Origin: an uncultured Fibrobacter sp.
GTDB lineage: Bacteria; Fibrobacterota; Fibrobacteria; Fibrobacterales; Fibrobacteraceae
Assembly: GCA_947306025.1 (NCBI GenBank)
Contig: CAMZFJ010000007.1
Coordinates: 1-19,425, forward strand
DNA length: 19,425 nt
Reading direction: 5' to 3'
Shown here: piece after piece, positions 1 to 6,097 of the stretch
Layout of the letters: every line of letters begins with the position of its first letter
How positions within the stretch are numbered: position 1 is the stretch's first letter
The notes under the pieces: generated by a model
Databases searched by the model: none
What the model saw: only the letters and a program-made list of their open reading frames with translations
What the model was told of the DNA's origin: nothing
Translations under genes and position numbers: made by a program

Positions 1-25
1 CTAGAGTAAATTAGCGCAATAAATT

Positions 26-52
26 ATTTTAAATTTCTTATTTAAGTGTCAA
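26..52 (-). promoter_or_regulatory. possible leftward promoter for a gene beyond the left edge
   Basis: Read on the minus strand there is a perfect TTGACA (47-52). It is followed by AT-rich sequence containing TAAAAT after a 15-base spacer (26-31), or AATAAT after 18 bases. Neither spacer is ideal. The region is AT-rich enough to give such matches by chance, and the gene it would drive is outside the window. Confidence 0.3.
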
Positions 53-116
53 AAAAAGCCACCAAAATACAAAAAAACATGCAAATTTATGACACCCTAA
101 AAAAAAGAATTTTAGA

Positions 117-132
117 TGTGATGGACATCACA
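117..132. promoter_or_regulatory. CRP/FNR-type palindromic operator candidate
   Basis: TGTGATGGACATCACA is a perfect inverted repeat (7+2+7). It matches TGTGA-N6-TCACA, the consensus of E. coli CRP sites, at all ten defined positions. It sits downstream of hisB and about 65 bases behind the TTGACA of the possible leftward promoter, so an upstream activator site for that promoter is conceivable. Its last base touches the T-tract of the hisB terminator. The regulator is inferred from the site alone. Confidence 0.4.
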
Positions 133-165
133 AAAAAAAAGAGCAGAACCTCAGTCCTGCCCTTT
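132..165 (-). terminator. rho-independent terminator after hisB
   Basis: On the minus strand an 11-bp stem (155-165 with 138-148, including two G-U pairs) closes a 6-base loop and runs into nine consecutive T (132-140). It begins about 24 bases after the hisB stop codon, as expected for the end of the maf-rodZ-hisB unit. Confidence 0.85.
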
Positions 166-188
166 ATTAAAAATTTCGTGACTTTTTC

Positions 189-773
189 TTACAGCACGCC
201 TTTGCTGCTAGGAATGCCTTTTACGTTACGCGAAGGAGCCACAGCCATTGCAACAGCACGTGCAAACGCCTTGAAAATCGATTCCAGGCAATGATGGTTA
301 TCATTACCGTAGAAGAGTTCCACATGCAAGTTCATGCGGGCATTTTCGCAAAGACTCTTGAAGAAATGTTCGAACATGCTGGCTTCGATTCCGCCTGCAG
401 TTGCAGCAGGGAGTTTCACGTTCCAGACAAATCCGATGCGGTTGCTAAAGTCTATGCAAACGCGGCTCAGCGCCTCGTCCATCGGAACAAAATAAAAACC
501 ATAGCGTTCGATACCTTTCTTGTCGCCAAGAGCTTCAACGAGCGCCTGACCGAGCACAATCGCAATATCTTCCATGCTGTGGTGCATATCGACTTCAGTA
601 TCGCCCTTGCAAGTCAAATCAAGGTGGAAACCGCCGTGCACTTGGAACAAGTTAAGCATATGATCCAAGAAGCCCGAACCCGAACTGATTTGGCCTCTAG
701 AGCAATCATCCAAGTTCAAGTAAAGTTGGATATCGGTTTCACCCGTCTTGCGAGAAATCTTAGAAGAACGCAT
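189..773 (-). CDS. hisB: imidazoleglycerol-phosphate dehydratase
   Basis: Dehydrates imidazole glycerol phosphate to imidazole acetol phosphate in cytoplasmic histidine biosynthesis. The 194 residues fit the monofunctional enzyme, with no HAD phosphatase domain attached. The manganese-binding motifs are present: SGFLDHML near the N-terminus, MHHSMEDIAIVLGQAL, then DEALSRVCIDFSNR, and NDNHHCLESIFKAFARA near the C-terminus. The ATG at 773 is chosen because an AGAGG-type ribosome site lies 5-7 bases before it. An in-frame GTG two codons earlier (779) would overlap that site. The gene begins 9 bases after the rodZ stop and is followed by a strong terminator, so it is probably the last gene of the maf-rodZ-hisB unit. 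No other his gene is in the window. Confidence 0.96.
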   Translation of the reverse strand: MRSSKISRKTGETDIQLYLNLDDCSRGQISSGSGFLDHMLNLFQVHGGFHLDLTCKGDTEVDMHHSMEDIAIVLGQALVEALGDKKGIERYGFYFVPMDEALSRVCIDFSNRIGFVWNVKLPAATAGGIEASMFEHFFKSLCENARMNLHVELFYGNDNHHCLESIFKAFARAVAMAVAPSRNVKGIPSSKGVL

Positions 774-782
774 AAACACCTC

Positions 783-1718
783 TTATTTAAGCACACGACC
801 GTCAAACACGCTAAAGCGAGCCACACGGCCAAACTTCGGCACAGGAACCGGAGTTTCAACGCCGTTCAAGTACATTTTGCTAATAGCGCGCGGTTCACCA
901 ATAACGATATACAACGTGCCATTGGCGGTATAAACAAGCTTGTTATCGACGGTAGCAATGTTTGCTTCTTTCACGAATTCGTCATCGTCTTCGTCACGCT
1001 TGATACCCACCCAGGAACGCATTTCGCCAGAGCCCACAAGTTCAATCTTCGTGCGACCATTGTCAGAAACCGGACCTGTTACAGTATCTTTCTTAGAGGA
1101 TGCCGAAATGAAAATCGTTGCAGAAGCCGGGAGATTTTCAGCTTTTTTTACAGCCTTATCAACATCAGCCTGCGTCACAGTCTCATTCTTTTCGTCCTTG
1201 ATGGAATCCGCGGGAACAGCTTCGGCACCTTCAGGCATGTCCTGGCTAATTTCGGAAGAATCTTCAGCAGCAACCACCGCCGGCGGATTGGCATTATTAT
1301 CTGCGGCATCGCCCTTCGTTACAAAATGGAGCCCAACAATGAAAAGCGCCACGATAACCACGATTGCAATAGGCACGGCCTTACTGCGCGGCTGCTTTTC
1401 TTCATCCGTCATCGGAGCGATATTCTTCATCGGTTCCATGTCGGGCGTGGCAAAATTCGAGCCGACTTCTTCAGCATACAGTTTGAGAACACCCTTGGGA
1501 TCCAAGCCGAGCTTAGTACTTACAGAATTCAGGTAACTACGGACATAAGCTTCTACCGGCAAAGACTTCCAGTCGCTAGCTTCAATAAAGTGAAGCATCT
1601 TCACCGAAATTTTCGTACGATCCGAAAGATCATCAATAGAAAGTCCTTGAGATTCGCGAACGCGGGCCAAGAATTCACCAAGGCGTTCGTTGGGATTCTT
1701 CTCATCCAATTGAATCAT
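783..1718 (-). CDS. rodZ: RodZ-like helix-turn-helix membrane protein
   Basis: Probable cell-shape protein of the RodZ family, which links the MreB cytoskeleton to the wall-elongation machinery at the inner membrane. The 311 residues show the family layout. A cytoplasmic Xre-like helix-turn-helix lies at about 10-85 (LGEFLARVRESQGLSIDDLS, then FIEASDWKSLPVEAYVRSYL). A basic stretch (about 110-113) and one membrane helix (about 114-133) follow. Next comes an acidic, low-complexity periplasmic linker (about 135-200) and a beta-rich C-terminal domain resembling DUF4115 (about 225-311). The ATG lies 3 bases after the maf stop, in the order TAG-CAA-ATG, with an AAGG-type ribosome site inside the end of maf, so translation is probably coupled to maf. 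The family call rests on layout and N-terminal similarity. Binding to MreB is inferred. Confidence 0.85.
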   Translation of the reverse strand: MIQLDEKNPNERLGEFLARVRESQGLSIDDLSDRTKISVKMLHFIEASDWKSLPVEAYVRSYLNSVSTKLGLDPKGVLKLYAEEVGSNFATPDMEPMKNIAPMTDEEKQPRSKAVPIAIVVIVALFIVGLHFVTKGDAADNNANPPAVVAAEDSSEISQDMPEGAEAVPADSIKDEKNETVTQADVDKAVKKAENLPASATIFISASSKKDTVTGPVSDNGRTKIELVGSGEMRSWVGIKRDEDDDEFVKEANIATVDNKLVYTANGTLYIVIGEPRAISKMYLNGVETPVPVPKFGRVARFSVFDGRVLK

Positions 1719-1721
1719 TTG

Positions 1722-2291
1722 CTATACCTTAACTTGTAAGCTATCCAACATTTCCAGTGTACGTGCAACCGGTAAGCCAACCACGTTGTAGTAACATCCA
1801 TTGATAGATTTTATCAGGCGCGCTCCATTCGTTTGAATGCCATAGGCACCTGCTTTATCCATCGGGTCCTTAGAATTTACATAATCTTTAAGTTCTTGTA
1901 AGGAACAGTTTCTAAAAATGACCTCTGTTTTCTCTTCGGATGCACAAAGAATTTCGCCATTGCGAGCTATTGCCACACCGGTAATCACAAAATGCGAGCG
2001 ATTATTCAGTTTGTTCAGCATTTCGAAGGCGTTTTCTTCGGATTTTGGCTTTCCAAGTGGCATGTTATCCAGAAAAACGAGCGTATCAAAGCCGAGCACG
2101 TAGGCATCGCGTTCCGTGCGGGATACAGACAAAGCCTTGATGCATGCGTTTTCGCGCGGGAATTCCATCGGGTTTGTGCTTGTAGGCTTTTCGTCTTCAC
2201 CGGAGACAACTACGCGGAAATTGACACCTAACTGTTTTAAGATTTCAGAACGACGCGGCGAACCGCTGGCAAGAATGATTTCGTTATTCAT
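1722..2291 (-). CDS. maf: Maf-family nucleoside triphosphate pyrophosphatase
   Basis: Cytoplasmic house-cleaning pyrophosphatase that hydrolyses non-canonical or modified nucleoside triphosphates. The details fit the dTTP/UTP-specific (YhdE-like) branch more than YceF, but specificity is not proven. The 189 residues show ASGSPRRSEIL at the N-terminus, GFDTLV (the family's catalytic-loop GxDT), GKP, DPMDKAGAYGIQ and YNVVGLP. The ATG at 2291 places ASGSPRR at residues 8-14, as in the family. An open frame continues upstream to 2393, but only through a repetitive intergenic tract that would encode LLIT-type junk, so it is excluded. No clear Shine-Dalgarno site precedes the ATG. It is first of the maf-rodZ-hisB group and ends in TAG. 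Confidence 0.94.
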   Translation of the reverse strand: MNNEIILASGSPRRSEILKQLGVNFRVVVSGEDEKPTSTNPMEFPRENACIKALSVSRTERDAYVLGFDTLVFLDNMPLGKPKSEENAFEMLNKLNNRSHFVITGVAIARNGEILCASEEKTEVIFRNCSLQELKDYVNSKDPMDKAGAYGIQTNGARLIKSINGCYYNVVGLPVARTLEMLDSLQVKV

Positions 2292-2393
2292 TGGTTGTTG
2301 GTCTATGGTGATTAGTAAACAGTAGTTAGTGGTTAGGGATGTGATTAGTAGGAAGTAGTCGGTAGGAAGTAGGAAGTTATATAATTGCGGCAT
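2292..2393. repeat. degenerate tract with about 7-base periodicity
   Basis: The plus strand repeats variants of gTTAGtg, tAGTAGG and aAGTAGG at roughly seven-base spacing (for example TAGTAGG AAGTAGT CGGTAGG AAGTAGG). The tract directly precedes maf. A related tract lies at 17611-17700. It carries no coding signal, although stop codons are absent in one minus frame. Confidence 0.55.
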
Positions 2394-2395
2394 GG

Positions 2396-2439
2396 TTCGG
2401 CAAGCTCACCAACCTAGTCAGGTCCCTGAGCCTGTCGAA
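2396..2439. repeat. inverted-repeat hairpin of a dispersed intergenic type
   Basis: The arms TTCGGCAAGCTCA (2396-2408) and TGAGCCTGTCGAA (2427-2439) pair at 12 of 13 positions, counting one G-U pair, around an 18-base loop. No T-tract follows on either strand. The sequence resembles the CTGAGCTTGTCGAAGG-type repeats scattered through many bacterial genomes. It lies between the end of lptD and maf. Confidence 0.5.
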
Positions 2440-2585
2440 GGGCTGCCTACTGCTTACTGTCTACCTCTCTCGTCTTTGGACAAGTCCCAAATGCTAGGCT
2501 CAATCATGCCCAAGCAAGCTTGGTCGCGATATTCGCCGGACGCATTTGTCGTCTATAGCCGCGCAGCGGCGTTCTTTCGTCTAAT
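2440..2585. other. non-coding spacer between lptD and maf with small hairpins
   Basis: No gene was recognised here. CGTCT occurs three times (around 2469, 2549 and 2578), and there are short inverted repeats (CCAAG/CTTGG near 2510, GCCGC/GCGGC near 2560). It reads as a patchwork of dispersed repeat fragments rather than a terminator, since no stem is followed by a T-run on the minus strand. Confidence 0.4.
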
Positions 2586-3431
2586 TTAATCATAACTCTT
2601 CGTATCGGTGCTACCGGCATTCAGCTTGATATCCGGCAAATCACGGACATAAACAGAGAAACTCCAGCCCGCCGCAGGGCCAGTCGGAGTCCACGTAAAA
2701 TCGAGCTGCCAGCAGTGCAACACGCGCTTGAACGTAAATTCATGCGAGACAAACTTACCTTCATTATAATCGTAACGAGTGCTATAAGAAACATCCCAGT
2801 TGACGGTCGGCTGGAACGATGCCGAAATACCCGTCGAATGCGAGATATTGTCTTTGAACAAATTCTTAGCAACGCGGGTACTGCTGAACGAATAGCGGTA
2901 ATCTAAACTCAGTGACCAATTCAGCATTTCATACTTTTCCAATTGCGACGGAAGTCCGCCATTAAACGTACCGCTCCAATGGAAGTTCTTTGAAAGTTCA
3001 TAGCCCCAGTACGTGAGTTCCGGGAATTTTACCTTATTCGGATTCGAATCGTACTTGTGGTAGAAGCTATGGCGAGTGTTGATGGTAAACATGTAGTCCG
3101 GCAATATTTGCAAACCGAACGAAGAAGAAATATCCGAGAAGTTGAGCGAATCCGCCGCAAAGTTGTAAGAGAAACTATGCCTTGTCGTAAGCAAGCGGCG
3201 TGTTCCATACTGGTCTTCGACTGCCTTAGCCTTCTTTGTCGAATCGCCACGAGTTGTATCGACTTTTGCCGCCACCTTGAGGTACTTGATATCAAAGTCG
3301 TTATTCAAGCTAAAGCCAATCGTCTGCTGTTTTTGCTGATACGGAGATTGCCCCAAAAGCGGGTGCGGTGCAAACGTCTTGACCGTATCAATTTCAGGTG
3401 CGTACGTATAAGAAACACTCGGAGAAAGCAC
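2586..3431 (-). CDS. lptD: LptD C-terminal part, downstream of an in-frame stop
   Basis: Second part of the LPS-assembly outer-membrane protein whose first part ends at 3459. It is in exactly the same reading frame, separated only by TAA (3459-3461) and nine sense codons that read IGRFTGIRH. The junction WVP-stop-IGRFTGIRHVLSPSVSYTY matches the conserved LptD stretch in which a lysine-like position precedes the IGR..IRH.L.PS.S..Y sequence, so the stop is internal to the family domain. The part shown begins at a GTG (3431) that is an ordinary valine codon in the full protein. No ribosome site supports independent translation. The sequence is beta-strand-rich with alternating aromatic residues, typical of the LptD barrel, and shows no other lesion. 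Confidence 0.75.
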   Translation of the reverse strand: MLSPSVSYTYAPEIDTVKTFAPHPLLGQSPYQQKQQTIGFSLNNDFDIKYLKVAAKVDTTRGDSTKKAKAVEDQYGTRRLLTTRHSFSYNFAADSLNFSDISSSFGLQILPDYMFTINTRHSFYHKYDSNPNKVKFPELTYWGYELSKNFHWSGTFNGGLPSQLEKYEMLNWSLSLDYRYSFSSTRVAKNLFKDNISHSTGISASFQPTVNWDVSYSTRYDYNEGKFVSHEFTFKRVLHCWQLDFTWTPTGPAAGWSFSVYVRDLPDIKLNAGSTDTKSYD

Positions 3432-3458
3432 ATGGCGGATACCGGTGAACCGACCAAT

Positions 3459-5066
3459 TTACGGGACCCAAATACCATAGAGTTTTGTATCGGCCGTCAA
3501 GCTATAGCTGTGGTTATATGCCACATTGCCATAAGTCCCTTCTTCGGGATTAAAGCTCATATAGCGTTTTCTTTTGTACAAAGAATCATTCGGATTGCGC
3601 CAGTTCGTACCGGTCCAATAACCGGTAAAAGTGGCGCGCGGCGTGATGTTGATAACGTCAAAAAGGCGACCGGAATAATCAAGGGTGTAAGTACCCGTGT
3701 AACCCAAGTAATGTGCGGTCGTATCCTTATCCAACGTCAAGTCTCTATCGCGGCGCATGTTGTAGTTGAATCGGTTCGTAAAGCTGTAGTTGAACTTTTC
3801 AAGAATCGACTGGAACGAGCCGTCTTCTGCGGCCACCTCGCCTTCTTCCAATTCAAAATTGAAAAGGTTTCCGCTCATGCGGTACTGGATATCGGGCAAA
3901 TTGCGTTCGAGCATTCCCGTCGTAAGGTTGTGGCTCTGCGAAACCTTAACCGTCAAGCTCTTGTTGTTACCGAACTTACCGGAATAAGCAAGGGATGCGT
4001 TCGCTTGCTGGTTCAAAATCGTACTCGACTCTAGCGAGTTGTTCTTACGGATGCCCCTGTCGCTCACAAAGGAACCCTGGCCGCTCAACGTGTGCTTCGC
4101 GTCGGGAGTCAAGTTCTGGTTGTGCGAAAATGCAATATCGTAACCACTATTGCTAAAATCGAATTCTTCGAGATAACTCGTGTACTTCAGGTAACCATCT
4201 AACAGATAACGTTTCTTATAGCGGATTTCACCAGAAAGCGTAGAGCGTTCAAAACGCGCTTCGTCACCTTCGATCACATCCGCAGAAATCGTAGCATCCC
4301 AGTAATCATTGGCTGCATAATAGAAGCCGATATTGCGCAAGTAATAGCCCTGCTTCTGGTCACCACCGAACTTAGGTGTTAAAATACCGGACTTGCGACC
4401 GCTCTTAAGCGGCGCCACAATCATCGGGAGAACCGCCACAGGCACATCGGCAATATTCAAAACCACCGGTCTTGCGGTAATCGTCTCCTTGGGCTTCACC
4501 ACCATGCGGCGGCCATAAAAATAAAAGTGCTGGTGAGTCGTATCGTTACACGTACTAAAGTCACCACGGGCAATCTGGATTCGCGTATCCGGCAAACGGC
4601 GGACTTCCATACCGTTCAACTGCTGGTTGTCCTGGAACGTCGTCGCGTAATAGACCTCGCCTATTTTAGACTTGAGGTTGTACTTGAGACGCATGCCCGA
4701 AAGCGACGGATTCTTGGTTTCGCGAAGCACCGGATTACCCGACGCCGCCAAAATCTGATTCTTTTGGTCCATCCAAATCGTGTCGGATTCTAGCGTTGCA
4801 GTGCGGTACTTGAGTTGCGCCGACTTGTTCAAATTGAACGTCGAAGTTTCGACATCGTAAACCAGGTCCACGGCACGGTATTCAATCGTATCCACGCCGG
4901 TCGTATCGTTCATCCAGTCGACCTCGGTCGTGTCTTCTACAGGCTGTTCGCGCTCTTCGAGTTCAAAGCGGGTCATGTCCTCGCCATAAGAGCAAGGAGC
5001 AAAGACCGCAGCAATTAGAAAAGCAAAAACGGCCCACAGGGATCGATGGGTTTTGGACAAAATCAC
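3459..5066 (-). CDS. lptD: LptD (OstA) N-terminal part, ends at an internal TAA
   Basis: Outer-membrane protein that receives lipopolysaccharide from the periplasmic Lpt bridge and inserts it into the outer leaflet. A signal peptide (about residues 1-28, hydrophobic core AVFAFLIAAVFA) is followed by an OstA/LptA-like N-domain (about 50-190) and the start of the LptD barrel (PLKSGRKSGILTPKFGG, then repeated aromatic beta strands). Start choice is uncertain. GTG 5066 gives a compact signal peptide but has no clear ribosome site. ATG 5117 lies next to the upstream terminator stem and adds an unlikely leader. Translation ends at TAA 3459-3461, although the same frame continues for 291 further codons of LptD-like protein to 2586. 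The whole frame of about 826 codons fits the family, so this gene is either recently broken or affected by a sequence error. Confidence 0.8.
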   Translation of the reverse strand: MILSKTHRSLWAVFAFLIAAVFAPCSYGEDMTRFELEEREQPVEDTTEVDWMNDTTGVDTIEYRAVDLVYDVETSTFNLNKSAQLKYRTATLESDTIWMDQKNQILAASGNPVLRETKNPSLSGMRLKYNLKSKIGEVYYATTFQDNQQLNGMEVRRLPDTRIQIARGDFSTCNDTTHQHFYFYGRRMVVKPKETITARPVVLNIADVPVAVLPMIVAPLKSGRKSGILTPKFGGDQKQGYYLRNIGFYYAANDYWDATISADVIEGDEARFERSTLSGEIRYKKRYLLDGYLKYTSYLEEFDFSNSGYDIAFSHNQNLTPDAKHTLSGQGSFVSDRGIRKNNSLESSTILNQQANASLAYSGKFGNNKSLTVKVSQSHNLTTGMLERNLPDIQYRMSGNLFNFELEEGEVAAEDGSFQSILEKFNYSFTNRFNYNMRRDRDLTLDKDTTAHYLGYTGTYTLDYSGRLFDVINITPRATFTGYWTGTNWRNPNDSLYKRKRYMSFNPEEGTYGNVAYNHSYSLTADTKLYGIWVP

Positions 5067-5081
5067 GGTGCAACAAGATAG

Positions 5082-5112
5082 AAAAAAAGAACGCTCCAAA
5101 TACGAAGCGTTC
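5082..5112 (-). terminator. rho-independent terminator after the PDZ-protein gene
   Basis: On the minus strand GAACGCT (5106-5112) pairs with AGCGTTC (5089-5095) around a 10-base loop, followed by seven T (5082-5088). It starts 26 bases past the PDZ gene's stop and ends only 15 bases before the proposed lptD GTG. Transcription of lptD must therefore rely on read-through or on a promoter this close. Confidence 0.8.
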
Positions 5113-5138
5113 CACAAATTTTTGTTTATAGCGGAATA

Positions 5139-5948
5139 TTACTTCAGCACGGCGTTGGCACCGCTTACGGCACCATTGTGGTCAATGGAAATAACATAGC
5201 GGCCGCTCGGGAGCTGAGAGCCATTCCAGTTGATCGTATTCACGCCAGCGACAGCATCATCAAGGCCAAGCTTTGCCACCTGTTCACCATCAGCGTTCAT
5301 GATTGTCACAGCAACACGTCCTCTAGACTTGACTGCGAACGAAAGAGCCTTGCGGTTGAAAAGGCGGAGGCTTGCATCACCCTTGCGGATCGGAGTTGTC
5401 TTGGAGAATTTCGGAGAGGTCTGAACCTTTTCCACATAAACACCATTGACATCTGCAGAAGCAAGAGAAACATCGTTCTTGACGAGGTTTCCGCGGCTGA
5501 GCACAGCAACGAACTGCTTGTCATTTTCGGTAGCGCTAGCAAACGTTTCGAGTTCCTGAACGTTCACGCGATCCTTGTCGCCATACCAGTTCTTGACAGC
5601 CTTGTTGTCCAAGTCCTTCACGGTAATCTGAGCGCGACGGATGACCGTAGAATAGGTTTCGCCATTGCTCGTGTACGTGATTTCGAGCGGCTTATTGACC
5701 TGGCCGCGGAGCTTAGACTTCGAAAATTCAATGTTCTGGCCCTTGAGGCTTACACCATCAACAGCGGTAATAACATCACCAGCGCGGAGATTGGTTTCTG
5801 CAGCCGGAGTGCCCGGAATGACTTCGGCCACATGGACGCCTTCGTTCACCTGATAAATGGTGATGCCAACGCCCCCAAAGGATTCGTCAGCCATAAGCGG
5901 AGCTGTCATCATAGCAGCAATCAAAGAAGCCTTAACAAAACTATTCAT
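5139..5948 (-). CDS. exported PDZ-domain protein with C-terminal Ig-like sorting-type domain
   Basis: A 269-residue exported protein. The start at ATG 5948 is fixed by AAGGAG 6-7 bases upstream and by a signal peptide directly after it (1-20, cleavage likely after PLMA). A PDZ domain follows (about 25-108: GVGITIYQVNEGVHV, then GTPAA, LRAGDVITAVDG). PDZ domains bind C-terminal or exposed peptide ends. There is no trypsin-like or tail-protease domain, so it is not a complete DegP or Ctp protease. A middle region (about 110-190) is not recognised. The C-terminal segment (about 193-269, with FAVKSRGRVAVTIMNADGEQ and LPSGRYVISI) resembles FlgD Ig-like or type IX secretion sorting domains. It is monocistronic, with its own promoter (5974-6002) and terminator. 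Its substrate is unknown. Confidence 0.8.
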   Translation of the reverse strand: MNSFVKASLIAAMMTAPLMADESFGGVGITIYQVNEGVHVAEVIPGTPAAETNLRAGDVITAVDGVSLKGQNIEFSKSKLRGQVNKPLEITYTSNGETYSTVIRRAQITVKDLDNKAVKNWYGDKDRVNVQELETFASATENDKQFVAVLSRGNLVKNDVSLASADVNGVYVEKVQTSPKFSKTTPIRKGDASLRLFNRKALSFAVKSRGRVAVTIMNADGEQVAKLGLDDAVAGVNTINWNGSQLPSGRYVISIDHNGAVSGANAVLK

Positions 5949-5973
5949 AATAATCTCCTTAAATTTCACCTTT

Positions 5974-6002
5974 AATATATAATAAAAATATTCTTTTATC
6001 AA
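5974..6002 (-). promoter_or_regulatory. promoter of the PDZ-protein gene
   Basis: On the minus strand TTGATA (5997-6002), a spacer of exactly 17 bases and TATATT (5974-5979) form a near-consensus sigma-70-type promoter. It is correctly placed, with the -10 about 26 bases before the ATG at 5948 and an AAGGAG site in between. Confidence 0.7.
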
Positions 6003-6097
6003 ACGGGTTGAAGCCGAAATATACTGAATAATACTGCGAAAACACCCCGAATAGCAACGGATGGGCATATAAGCGGTCTTTTCAGGCTTGTGCAAAC

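Noticed and set aside
291..1739. 482-codon open frame on the plus strand
   Set aside because: It lies antisense across hisB and rodZ, which have clear family motifs. The predicted protein has no recognisable motif and is rich in Arg/His/Phe, as expected for a complementary-frame shadow.
2292..2393. N-terminal extension of Maf to 2393
   Set aside because: The extra 34 codons come entirely from the heptamer-like repeat tract. The family start fits the ATG at 2291.
2392..2589. 65-codon plus-strand frame between maf and lptD
   Set aside because: It spans a dispersed hairpin and repeat fragments, with no ribosome site or protein-like composition.
3057..4034. 325-codon plus-strand open frame
   Set aside because: Antisense to lptD, with no ribosome site and no recognisable protein features.
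5067..5117. lptD start at ATG 5117
   Set aside because: It lies beside the terminator stem and gives an unusual leader with a broken n-region. GTG 5066 gives a normal signal peptide, though this is not certain.
5178..5975. 265-codon plus-strand open frame
   Set aside because: Antisense to the PDZ protein, which has a promoter, ribosome site and signal peptide.
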